Assembly: GCA_937968015.1 (NCBI GenBank)
Contig: CALBSO010000034.1
Span: forward strand, 1-16,529
Reading direction: 5' to 3'
DNA length: 16,529 bases
Source of the DNA: an uncultured Thermomicrobia bacterium
GTDB lineage: Bacteria > Chloroflexota > Chloroflexia > Thermomicrobiales > JALYUS01
The notes under the pieces were generated by a model. The model saw nothing but the letters and a program-made list of their open reading frames with translations, did no database searches and was not told the origin of the DNA. A program made the position numbers and the translations under genes. Position 1 is the first letter of the stretch, and each line of letters opens with the position of its first letter. Positions 6,977 through 14,228 of the stretch are shown here, piece by piece.

Positions 6977-8845
6977 TCAACTCTTCAGATAGGCGTCGTA
7001 GAGCCAGTAGTAGCCCGCCGTGTCACTGAAGTGCCCCTGGAGCTTGGCGCTCGCCGCCCAGACATTGTTGAGGTAGTAGATCGGGAGGACGAGCGCCTTG
7101 TCCATAATGAAGTGCTGCGCCTTCGCGTAGATCTGCTTGCGCTTCTCCGGATCGAGGGTCGTCGTGCCCTGATCGAGGAGACTGTCGAACTCCGGGTCTT
7201 TGTAGAAGGTGAAGTTAAAGCCGCCGATGCTGCGCGAGTGGAGGTAGATGCCGAGGATGTCCGGATCCTGATAGACGGCGATCTTGAAGTCGATATTATG
7301 CTGCCCCTGCAGTTCGGCGGCCTTGAGCGCGGGACCGGCGATCACCGAGATATCCACGACGACACCGAGCGGCTTCCACTGTGCCTGGAGGAATTGGGCG
7401 ATCGCGTTGTCCTCTTCGGAGGTCCCGATCAGGCAGGCAAGCTTGAACTGCTGACCGCCCTTCTCGCGAACACCGCCGCTCCCTATCTTCCAACCCGCTG
7501 TATCCAGCAGTTGCGCGGCTTTTGCCGCGTCGTACGGATATTGCCCCTCGACCGTCTTGTCATAACCGAAAGTCGGTGGGCTGAGCGGCGCACTCGCCGG
7601 GGGGAAGACGTCCTGGAAGAGCGTCTTGACCAGTTCGGTCCGGTTGAAGCCGTAGCTGAGGGCCTGTCGGACCTCGAGCTGATCGAAGGGTGGCTTGGCG
7701 GTATTGAAATCAATCCACTTCGGCCCGCCGGTGCGCGGCGCGATGAGCATCTGTTGCGCGGGGTTGCTCTTGACCTTTGCAACGTTCTGCGTCGGCACGG
7801 CGGTGATGATCTGCGCCTCGCCGGTATCGAGGAGCGCTTGCCGCGGCCCGCTCTCCGGGACGAAGCGCCAGGTGATCTGCTCAAGGTACGCTGGGCCTTT
7901 GTTCTTGAAGATCTCTGGCACCCACTTGTAATCCGGGTTGCGGACCATCGTGCATTGCTGCTTCTGGACCCACTCCTTGAACATGAATGGGCCGGTGCCG
8001 ACCGGATTAAGTTGAAAATCCGCACCGTACTTCTTGACGGCAGTCGGTGAGACGATGCCCATGAACGCAGTCGTCACCCCGCCGATGAAGGGCGCGAACG
8101 GTTGCTTGAACTTGACCATCACGGTGTAGTCGTCCACGACATCCGTGCCATCGTATTGCGAGCCGAGAATGGCGATGGCGGAGGATGACTTGATCGCCGG
8201 GTCCTTGATGCGGTCGAAGGAGAACTTAACCGCCGCCGCATTGAAGGGCGTTCCATCGTGGAACTTGACGTCCTTGCGGAGCGTGAAGAGATAGCTCTTC
8301 TGGTCATCCGCCAGTTTCCAGGAGGTCGCGAGCCACGGATAAATCTTGAAACTCGTGTCCATCGCCAGGAGTTGGTCGAACATGTGCATCTCAAGCGTAT
8401 ACGCATCCACGCCGGAGAGGCCGCCGGGGTCGAGGCCAGTCGGTTCGGCCGCGTCCCCGATCACCAGTTTGCCGCCGACGACCGGCGTGCCTGCGGCGGG
8501 GGCGGTCGCGGCGGAAGCGGCAGCCGTTGGCGCGGCTCCCGTGACAGACGAGGCCGCCGCCCCGGGCGATGTCGCTGCAGCGACTGAGGATGCTCCGGCG
8601 GCGGTCGGTTGCCCGGCGTTGACGGGCCGCGCGGTCGGTACGACCGTCGCGGTCGGTTGTGGGGCGGAACTCGTCGCGGTGGGCGCCGCAGCGCCCCCAC
8701 CGCAGGCGTCGAGAATCACAGCGACCGTGGACGCCGAGATCCCGATCGCAGAGGCGCGCCGGAGGAACGCACGTCGGGTAATCCGCCCGTAGAGCAATTG
8801 GGCGGAGAGCAGCTGTGCCTCGGCAAACGTGCGATCAGACTCCAT
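6977..8845 (-). CDS. Tat-exported lipoprotein, peptide-type ABC substrate-binding protein (SBP_bac_5)
   Basis: A 622-aa solute receptor of the dipeptide/oligopeptide-binding family (DppA/OppA type). The N-terminus carries a twin-arginine motif (TRRAFLR at 23-29), a hydrophobic stretch, and a lipobox-like LDAC with Cys48 as the likely lipidated residue, so it should be anchored outside the membrane. An Ala/Thr/Pro-rich low-complexity linker (about 50-130) precedes the folded domain, which starts near GGKLVIGDAAEPTGLDP. Typical features follow, such as DGTPFNAAAVKFSFDRI. The frame stays open to 9055, but the ATG at 8845 has AAGGAGGA (8861-8854) eight bases upstream and gives a complete Tat signal, so it is preferred. 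It is the first gene of the minus-strand operon and three bases from the DppB-like gene. Peptide specificity is inferred from family and context; members of this family also bind sugars, nickel and opines. Confidence 0.92.
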   Translation of the reverse strand: MESDRTFAEAQLLSAQLLYGRITRRAFLRRASAIGISASTVAVILDACGGGAAAPTATSSAPQPTATVVPTARPVNAGQPTAAGASSVAAATSPGAAASSVTGAAPTAAASAATAPAAGTPVVGGKLVIGDAAEPTGLDPGGLSGVDAYTLEMHMFDQLLAMDTSFKIYPWLATSWKLADDQKSYLFTLRKDVKFHDGTPFNAAAVKFSFDRIKDPAIKSSSAIAILGSQYDGTDVVDDYTVMVKFKQPFAPFIGGVTTAFMGIVSPTAVKKYGADFQLNPVGTGPFMFKEWVQKQQCTMVRNPDYKWVPEIFKNKGPAYLEQITWRFVPESGPRQALLDTGEAQIITAVPTQNVAKVKSNPAQQMLIAPRTGGPKWIDFNTAKPPFDQLEVRQALSYGFNRTELVKTLFQDVFPPASAPLSPPTFGYDKTVEGQYPYDAAKAAQLLDTAGWKIGSGGVREKGGQQFKLACLIGTSEEDNAIAQFLQAQWKPLGVVVDISVIAGPALKAAELQGQHNIDFKIAVYQDPDILGIYLHSRSIGGFNFTFYKDPEFDSLLDQGTTTLDPEKRKQIYAKAQHFIMDKALVLPIYYLNNVWAASAKLQGHFSDTAGYYWLYDAYLKS

Positions 8846-8853
8846 GGGGACAA

Positions 8854-8861
8854 TCCTCCTT
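8854..8861 (-). promoter_or_regulatory. Shine-Dalgarno deciding the start of the substrate-binding protein
   Basis: The minus strand reads AAGGAGGA, eight bases before the ATG at 8845-8843. It selects this start over an open extension reaching 9055, which would also run across the mapped promoter. Confidence 0.65.
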
Positions 8862-8893
8862 GAGCGGATACCGGATGATGCCGTATGTCCCAT

Positions 8894-8936
8894 CAGGGTG
8901 CAAAAATCGGTGGCTGAGCGATGATCTGGCACCCTG
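8894..8936 (-). promoter_or_regulatory. Inverted repeat in the operon leader
   Basis: CAGGGTGC (8894-8901) and its exact reverse complement (8929-8936) flank 27 bases that can form a small inner ATCG/CGAT stem. The structure lies in the roughly 160-base 5' leader of the minus-strand operon, between promoter and ribosome binding site. It could be an RNA stem or a protein-binding site. An 8-bp repeat can also arise by chance, so confidence is low. Confidence 0.25.
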
Positions 8937-9014
8937 CGATCCGCGAACGCGCGCAATTCAAGAGAGAATGCGTGAGGCGCAAACTCGCGATGCGGCGCGG
9001 ATTCAGTGTCTTGC

Positions 9015-9043
9015 AGTCTAGCAGCGTAAATCGCCGCTGTCAA
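9015..9043 (-). promoter_or_regulatory. Promoter of the minus-strand transport/hydrolase operon
   Basis: On the minus strand a perfect -35 box TTGACA (9043-9038) is followed after exactly 17 bases by TAGACT (9020-9015), a common variant of the -10 box. Transcription would begin near 9008, leaving a leader of about 160 bases before the substrate-binding protein start at 8845. The -35 box is half of the inverted repeat shared with the opposing promoter. Confidence 0.7.
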
Positions 9044-9054
9044 CGGCCTTGACA
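9038..9054. promoter_or_regulatory. 17-bp inverted repeat formed by two divergent -35 boxes; candidate operator
   Basis: TGTCAA (9038-9043), five bases CGGCC, then TTGACA (9049-9054) form an inverted repeat with 6-bp arms. Each arm is the -35 box of an outward-facing promoter. RNA polymerase could hardly occupy both promoters together, so the two operons probably compete. The site lies 60-76 bases before the Lrp/AsnC-type regulator gene, where such proteins often bind and autoregulate; that role is inferred. Confidence 0.5.
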
Positions 9055-9077
9055 ACGAAGATCACGGGATTCATCAT
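9049..9077 (+). promoter_or_regulatory. Promoter of the regulator/peptidase operon
   Basis: TTGACA (9049-9054) is followed after 17 bases by CATCAT (9072-9077), four of six matches to the -10 consensus. The predicted start near 9084 leaves a leader of about 30 bases before the regulator ATG at 9114. The -10 box is weaker than that of the opposing promoter, which fits lower basal expression of a regulator operon. Confidence 0.55.
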
Positions 9078-9113
9078 AGAAAATGACGCTATACGCCAGA
9101 ATAGGACGATAGT

Positions 9114-9692
9114 ATGACGAAGATTGACATCACGAACCAGTGCCTCATCGCCCTGTTACAGGCGGATGGGCGCCTGCAACATACGGATCTCGCGCGTCGC
9201 CTCGGCATCCCTGAAGCGACGGTACGGAGGCGTATGAAACGGCTTCTTGATGAGCGTGTGATACAAATTGTGGCGGTACCCGATCCGTACAGGATCGGCT
9301 ATGACACCCACGCCATCGTCGGGCTTCGGGTGCAACCGGGCAAGATCGAGGAAGTGATCGCGGTTCTCGATCCACTGCCGCAGATCCGCTATATCGGCGT
9401 GACGGCGGGAACCTACGACGTTGTTATCGAGGCGCTTTTCGAGAATAATGATGCGCTGCGCCATTTTCTCACCGATACGCTCGGCCAAATCGATGGACTC
9501 CAGGGCACCGACACATCGTATGTCCTTGAGGTGGCGAAGCGTGTCTACTCAGTCGGTGTCACGGTTGAGCCGGACAAGGACTGCGTGACGCCCGAGGATA
9601 TCGCGATCCTCGCGCGGTGTCAGGAAGCGCTCGCCGAAATCAAGAAGCCTACTGCTGGCGGTAACGGAGAGAATGGGCGCCACCGCGGTTGA
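9114..9692 (+). CDS. Lrp/AsnC family transcriptional regulator
   Basis: A 192-aa feast/famine-type regulator. The N-terminal winged helix-turn-helix spans about 5-52 (DLARRLGIPEATVRRRMKRL at 25-44 as the DNA-binding helices). The C-terminal RAM ligand-binding domain spans about 64-147, with the characteristic GTYDVVIEA (99-107) and a TDTSYVLEVAKRVY strand. Such proteins assemble as dimers to octamers and respond to amino acids. A tail of about 40 residues beyond the RAM domain, ending in a Gly/Asn-rich stretch, makes it longer than the usual 150-160 aa. A weak AGGA lies before the ATG. It leads the plus-strand operon and diverges from the transport operon, so autoregulation plus control of both operons is the likely arrangement. 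The ligand is unknown. Confidence 0.92.
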   Translation: MTKIDITNQCLIALLQADGRLQHTDLARRLGIPEATVRRRMKRLLDERVIQIVAVPDPYRIGYDTHAIVGLRVQPGKIEEVIAVLDPLPQIRYIGVTAGTYDVVIEALFENNDALRHFLTDTLGQIDGLQGTDTSYVLEVAKRVYSVGVTVEPDKDCVTPEDIAILARCQEALAEIKKPTAGGNGENGRHRG

Positions 9693-9744
9693 TCGCGTGG
9701 TGTACGTCATGTCTTGGATGGACCGATCGAAGAAGGGAGCGCAC

Positions 9745-10566
9745 ATGCCGAGAGTCAACGCGGGTGGGGTCGAACTCTTTTATGAGTCGGTCGGTGAGGG
9801 CACGCCGCTCGTCCTGCAAGCGCACCACCACATCAGTTGGATGCCCTATCAGGCATCCTATTTCTCGCAGTTCTACCGCGTCATTACCTTCGACCGGCGC
9901 GGCACGGGGCGCTCCGCCAGCCCATCCGGAACGTGGACGGTCGCCGATTTCGCGCGCGACTGCAAGAACCTGCTGGACACGCTCGGTATCGACCGCGCCA
10001 TTGTCGGTGGTGCGTCCCTCGGTGGGGCGATCTCCTGCCAGTTCGGGCTCGATTACCCTGAGCGGGCGCTGGCACTCGTCATCGGGCACACCGGCCCGTA
10101 TATTTGGCCGCTTGGGGCGGAATGGATCGAGGAGCAAGTAGCCGCCGTCGAGCGGGGCGAACGCCCCATCGTTATGCAGCCACGCTCCTATGAGTGGGAA
10201 GAGGGCGGGCAGCCAACCTCGAACCCGGCGTTCAGCGGTACGCCCGCCGGCATCTTCGCGCAAACACTCACGGCGGGGACCGGCGGCGCTTCGGACGCCG
10301 CCATTAAGATGATTCGCTCGCTCAGTCCGAGTAATTGGGATCTCCGCCCGCGCTATCCCGAGTTGCAGCGGATGAAGATCCCGGCGCTCGTTATCGTTGG
10401 CGGTCACGAGCCGCAGAAGACGATCGAACTCTCCTATGAGTGGCATCAGCAAATCCCCAGCAGCGAGTTCTTCATCCTGACGGATGCCTACCACGGCGCG
10501 GCACGCGAAGAGCCTGTTGCATGGAACGCGCGCGTTCACGGCTTCCTCAAACGCCACTGCCTGTGA
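9745..10566 (+). CDS. Alpha/beta-fold hydrolase
   Basis: A 273-aa alpha/beta hydrolase of the single-domain type that includes proline iminopeptidases, esterases and lactonases. Visible landmarks are FDRRGTGRS (49-57) and the nucleophile elbow GGASLGG with Ser91. His250 in DAYHG is the likely catalytic His. The position where most relatives have Asp (GEHDP) reads GGHEP, giving Glu222 as the apparent acid. The region just before the cap has three consecutive His (27-29) where an HG oxyanion motif is common. The frame is open from 9673, but AAGGGAG (9733-9739) five bases before the ATG at 9745 and the family-like MPRVNAGGVELFYE start favour 9745. It lies 52 bases after the regulator gene, within the same operon. 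The substrate is unknown. Confidence 0.88.
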   Translation: MPRVNAGGVELFYESVGEGTPLVLQAHHHISWMPYQASYFSQFYRVITFDRRGTGRSASPSGTWTVADFARDCKNLLDTLGIDRAIVGGASLGGAISCQFGLDYPERALALVIGHTGPYIWPLGAEWIEEQVAAVERGERPIVMQPRSYEWEEGGQPTSNPAFSGTPAGIFAQTLTAGTGGASDAAIKMIRSLSPSNWDLRPRYPELQRMKIPALVIVGGHEPQKTIELSYEWHQQIPSSEFFILTDAYHGAAREEPVAWNARVHGFLKRHCL

Positions 10567-10602
10567 ATCGCGGATACGACGACGAAACGATGCAGAAACA
10601 AT

Positions 10603-10607
10603 AAGGA
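10603..10607 (+). promoter_or_regulatory. Shine-Dalgarno supporting a TTG start
   Basis: AAGGA lies seven bases before the TTG at 10615. Nearby ATGs at 10590 and 10607 are in other frames and hit stops after a few codons, so TTG is the best start for the long frame. Confidence 0.5.
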
Positions 10608-10614
10608 TGGCCCC

Positions 10615-12405
10615 TTGGTTACTTTAGGCTCCTGGAAGGATACCGACCTCGAACAGCGCATCCTCGGAGACGTCAGTCTTGATCTCCCGTGGGCGCTCGT
10701 CGAGCGATTCAGCCAACTGACGCGGCTCTCGGGATCGGCGGAGGAAGCCGAGGCGGCACAGTTCATCACGGATCATCTCACAGAGTTCGGCGTGTCACAT
10801 ACCGTTCATCACCCGACCTGTCTGATCAGCCTCCCAGGCAAAGCGACGCTGCGGACGATCGGCGCCGGGGGACGGGAGTACCGCGTCAAGACGCCTGCAT
10901 TCTCCCCCGCCACTGACGGCCGGGAGGTGACCGGCGGACTTGTTTATATCCCCGGCCATCAGGCGGGCGGCATCACTGATCTCTTTGGCGACCGCCGTGC
11001 CGCGTCGGACGCGTATGATCTCCGGGGCAAGGTCGTGATGACGGAAGGCCTCGGGATGGCGGCGCGGGGCTTCGATCTGGAGAAGTCTGGAGCCGTCGGA
11101 GCGATCTTCATCAATCCGGGCGAGAATATCCATGAAGGGATCACGACGACAAGCTGGGGCTCGCCGGACCTCGATTCTTTGCATCGCACGCCGCCGGTGC
11201 CAATATTGGCGATTAATCGGAGCGACGGTGATGACCTGATTGCACAAGCTGCTGCGGGGCCGGTAGAGGTCGCGTTCTCCAATCAGGTTGAGGTTGGCTG
11301 GCGCGAGATTCCCGTCATCGTGGCGGAAATGCGGGGAAGCGTGGCTCCGGAAGAGTTCGTGCTCGTCCACGGCCATCTCGATTCCTGGCAGGTCGGTACC
11401 GGCGACAATGCCACGGGTGACGCGACACTGCTGGAGCTCGCGCGCGTCTTCCAGATCCATCGGGGCGAACTCGCACGATCCGTGCGCATCGCATGGTGGA
11501 GCGGCCATTCACATGGCCGCTATGCAGGTTCGACTTGGTACGCCGACACCTTCGCCATTGATCTCGCCGAGCACTGCGTCAGCCATATCAATATAGATTC
11601 CCCCGGTTGCCGCTGGGCGACGGTCTACGAGAATGTGATGTGGGTGGCGGAGGCCGAAGAACTCGTGAAGGCGACGATCAAGGATGTCACCGGCCAGGAC
11701 GCGACCGGATTGCGACCGCTTCGTGCCGGTGACTGCTCGTTCAACAACATCGGTATCCCGATCTACTTCATGCTCTCGTCCACGATGCCAGCGGACCTCC
11801 TCAAAGAGAAGAATTACTACCCCGTTGGTGGCTGTGGCGGCAATATTGCCTGGCACACCGAGGACGACACGCTGGAGATCGCCGATCGAGACAACCTGCT
11901 GCGCGATATCCGGGTCTATGCCGCAGCCATTCTGCGCACGCTGAATGCGCCGGTTCATCCGTTCGATTACCGCGCGGCGGTGGATGATGTGCGTCGGCAT
12001 GTGGAGCGCTATGCCGATGCTGCCCGTGGCAGATTCGACTTCGGGCCGTCGCTTGCCGCGCTGTCGCATCTCCGCTCGCGGCTCGATGCGTTCTATGCGG
12101 GGTTGGAATCCCGTCCGCATGCGGATCCGGCGAGTGCGCGCGGTGCGAACGACGTACAGCGGGCACTTGGCCGCGAACTCGTCTCGGTCAGCTACAGCCG
12201 GGATGGCCGGTTCCGGCAGGATCCGGCACGCTCGACGCCGCCCGTTCCGGACCTCGCGCCTGCGACGCAGCTGGGCTCCCTCGCGGAGGGGGATGACATG
12301 GCGCGCGTGCTGGCGATTCACCTCACACGGGGACAGAATCGCCTCGTCTGGGCGTGCCGGAGCGCCGAGCAGGCGGTTGATCGGTTCCAAAACGAGATGA
12401 GATAA
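10615..12405 (+). CDS. M28 family-like protein (aminopeptidase fold with PA-type insert)
   Basis: A 596-aa protein resembling M28 zinc aminopeptidases. An N-terminal region (about 1-90) and a PA-like insert (about 100-225) precede the catalytic-type domain (about 230-445). Metal-site motifs are visible: HGHLDSW with His254 and Asp256, GTGDNATGDATLLELAR with Asp264, INIDSPG with Asp328, and AWHTEDD with His414. The segment where M28 enzymes carry the catalytic Glu-Glu (GEExGLxGS) instead reads SGHSHGRYAGS (296-306), so both expected glutamates are absent. A further roughly 150 residues of unknown role follow. No signal peptide is seen, so it is probably cytoplasmic. The start is TTG, preceded by AAGGA. 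The operon context with an S9 peptidase three bases downstream fits peptide breakdown, but peptidase activity is uncertain. Confidence 0.85.
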   Translation: MVTLGSWKDTDLEQRILGDVSLDLPWALVERFSQLTRLSGSAEEAEAAQFITDHLTEFGVSHTVHHPTCLISLPGKATLRTIGAGGREYRVKTPAFSPATDGREVTGGLVYIPGHQAGGITDLFGDRRAASDAYDLRGKVVMTEGLGMAARGFDLEKSGAVGAIFINPGENIHEGITTTSWGSPDLDSLHRTPPVPILAINRSDGDDLIAQAAAGPVEVAFSNQVEVGWREIPVIVAEMRGSVAPEEFVLVHGHLDSWQVGTGDNATGDATLLELARVFQIHRGELARSVRIAWWSGHSHGRYAGSTWYADTFAIDLAEHCVSHINIDSPGCRWATVYENVMWVAEAEELVKATIKDVTGQDATGLRPLRAGDCSFNNIGIPIYFMLSSTMPADLLKEKNYYPVGGCGGNIAWHTEDDTLEIADRDNLLRDIRVYAAAILRTLNAPVHPFDYRAAVDDVRRHVERYADAARGRFDFGPSLAALSHLRSRLDAFYAGLESRPHADPASARGANDVQRALGRELVSVSYSRDGRFRQDPARSTPPVPDLAPATQLGSLAEGDDMARVLAIHLTRGQNRLVWACRSAEQAVDRFQNEMR

Positions 12406-12408
12406 GCG

Positions 12409-14226
12409 ATGCGGGAGATCGAGCAACTTGTTAATGTTCCTGGTGCCGGATTTCCGCGCTGGTCTCCGGATGGATCGCGCCTCGCCTACCTCTTCGATCA
12501 CCCGGGGGTGGGGTGGCAACTCTGGATTTATGATATCGCGACCGCCGAACGCAGGAAGATCAGTGAACGCCCGGTACGCCCGAGCGCGCCGGCATGGTCG
12601 CCGGACGGCACGTCCCTCGCGCTCGTCCGCGCGAACAATGAAGGCGGCTCGGACATTTGGCTTGTGCCATTGGGCGATAGTGAGGGGGAGCGCCGTCTCG
12701 CCGGTGGGGCATGGGAGGCGCGCTCGCCCTCCTTCTCGCCGGACGGCGCCGCGATTGCCTATACCAGCGGCGCGGCAGGCACGCTGGATATCTGGCTGAT
12801 ACCCACGGCCGGCGGCGCGGCGCGGCGGCTCACCGAAGCGACGAATCCGCTCGATGAGCCGCGCTGGACGCCGCAGTGGTCGCCGGACGGCGCCTGGATC
12901 GCTTACACGTCCTCGCGCTCCGGCGAGCGGAACAACGATGACCTCTGGTTCGTCTCCCCGGACGGCGCCGCGCATCGCCAGATGACGACGGGGCTGATCG
13001 TCAATACCGACGCCGCATGGTCGCCGGACGGCGCCCGAATCGCGCTCGTCGGCAACACCGTTACCGAGCACTGGTACGGTGACGACGCTGATGTCTGGTG
13101 CATTGATGCGAAGGAAGGGCCACCGACACGCCTCACGCCGTCGGGCGGACAATCCTGGCGGCTTGAGGGTGGCGGGCTTGCATGGTCACCGGATGGTCGT
13201 ACGATCTACGCGCTCTCGCACCATCGTGGCGACCGAAACATCACGGCCGTCCCAATTGATGGAGGCGTGCGGACTGCCATCACGAATGTCGCCGGTACCA
13301 TCACGGATTTCGCGCTCTCCCCCGATGGACAGACGCTCGCATACATTCACGCGGCGCAGATGGGCCCACCGGACCTTTTCACAATGCCCCTCGCTGGTGG
13401 ACGCCCGACGCGGATTACCGACTGCTACCAGGCGCTGGACGGCTCGGAGCAGCAACCAGAACGTGTCCCCTATCGGTCCTTCGATGGACTGTATTGCGAC
13501 GCATATCTCTACCTCCCGCGCGATTTCGATGAGCGCAAGGAGTATCCGGGCCTCATTCAGGTCCACGGTGGCGGCACGAATTCGTACGGGAACGGCTGGC
13601 ACCCGGTAGAGCAGTGGCTGGCGGCTCAGGGGTTCGTCGTCCTCGCCGTCGAATACCGCGGATCGAGCGGGTATGGCCGCGATTTCGCGGGCCTTTCGTA
13701 TGCCGACTGGGGTGGAGGGCAAACGCGCGATGCCGTTGCGGCCGGCGAGTGGCTTCGGGCACAGCCGTATATCGGCAAGGTGGGCATCTACGGCGGGAGT
13801 TACGGTGGCTACCTCACACTCCACAGCATCGTTGCCGCTCCCGAACTGTTCGCCGCCGCAGTTGACATGTACGGGAAAACGAACATGTCCACGGCGCAGG
13901 CACACGCGGACCGGGTTGGCCGCGTCTTCGTCGCCCGCGATTATTGGGGGCGGCACGCAGCGGAAATACCGGAGGCGATGGAGCGAGCTTCCACCTTTCA
14001 GCGCCTGAACCGCATTAAGACGCCGCTCCTGATCCTACATGGCGACCGCGATCCGCGCGTGCCACCTATCGAGTCCGCGCAAGTGGCCGAGACGATGGCC
14101 CGTGCGGACCTGCCGCACGAATACGTCGTTTATCCGGGTGAGGGACATGGGTTTCGCAAGCGGGAACACCGGATTGACTGCTACCAGCGGATGCAGGGGT
14201 GGTTCGCGCGGTACCTCAAGGAATAA
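12409..14226 (+). CDS. S9 family peptidase (prolyl oligopeptidase/acylaminoacyl-peptidase type)
   Basis: A 605-aa serine peptidase with two domains. Residues 1 to about 345 form a TolB/PD40-type beta-propeller with seven SPDG-containing blades (about 18, 63, 109, 157, 204, 259 and 303), which gates access to the active site. Residues about 350-605 form an alpha/beta-hydrolase domain with the oxyanion-region VHGGG (385-389), the nucleophile elbow GGSYGGY (Ser464), HGDRDPRVPP (Asp548) and GEGHGF (His580). The triad is complete. No signal peptide is evident, so it should act in the cytoplasm on short peptides, possibly N-acylated ones or oligopeptides. The ATG lies three bases after the preceding stop, and the ribosome binding site is poor, suggesting translational coupling. 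It is two bases upstream of the MFS gene. Confidence 0.94.
   Translation: MREIEQLVNVPGAGFPRWSPDGSRLAYLFDHPGVGWQLWIYDIATAERRKISERPVRPSAPAWSPDGTSLALVRANNEGGSDIWLVPLGDSEGERRLAGGAWEARSPSFSPDGAAIAYTSGAAGTLDIWLIPTAGGAARRLTEATNPLDEPRWTPQWSPDGAWIAYTSSRSGERNNDDLWFVSPDGAAHRQMTTGLIVNTDAAWSPDGARIALVGNTVTEHWYGDDADVWCIDAKEGPPTRLTPSGGQSWRLEGGGLAWSPDGRTIYALSHHRGDRNITAVPIDGGVRTAITNVAGTITDFALSPDGQTLAYIHAAQMGPPDLFTMPLAGGRPTRITDCYQALDGSEQQPERVPYRSFDGLYCDAYLYLPRDFDERKEYPGLIQVHGGGTNSYGNGWHPVEQWLAAQGFVVLAVEYRGSSGYGRDFAGLSYADWGGGQTRDAVAAGEWLRAQPYIGKVGIYGGSYGGYLTLHSIVAAPELFAAAVDMYGKTNMSTAQAHADRVGRVFVARDYWGRHAAEIPEAMERASTFQRLNRIKTPLLILHGDRDPRVPPIESAQVAETMARADLPHEYVVYPGEGHGFRKREHRIDCYQRMQGWFARYLKE
12460..13330 (+). repeat. 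Imperfect DNA repeats encoding beta-propeller blades
   Basis: Seven blades share an SPDG core. Three share the identical 15-mer TGGTCGCCGGACGGC at 12595-12609, 12877-12891 and 13018-13032. The last two continue with GCC. This internal homology is normal for PD40 propellers, although the exact nucleotide identity suggests recent conversion or strong codon preference. Confidence 0.6.
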
Positions 14227-14228
14227 CC

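Noticed and set aside
8846..9055. Extension of the substrate-binding protein to 9055
   Set aside because: It would place the Tat signal 70 residues inside the protein and run across the promoter; AAGGAGGA before 8845 defines the start.
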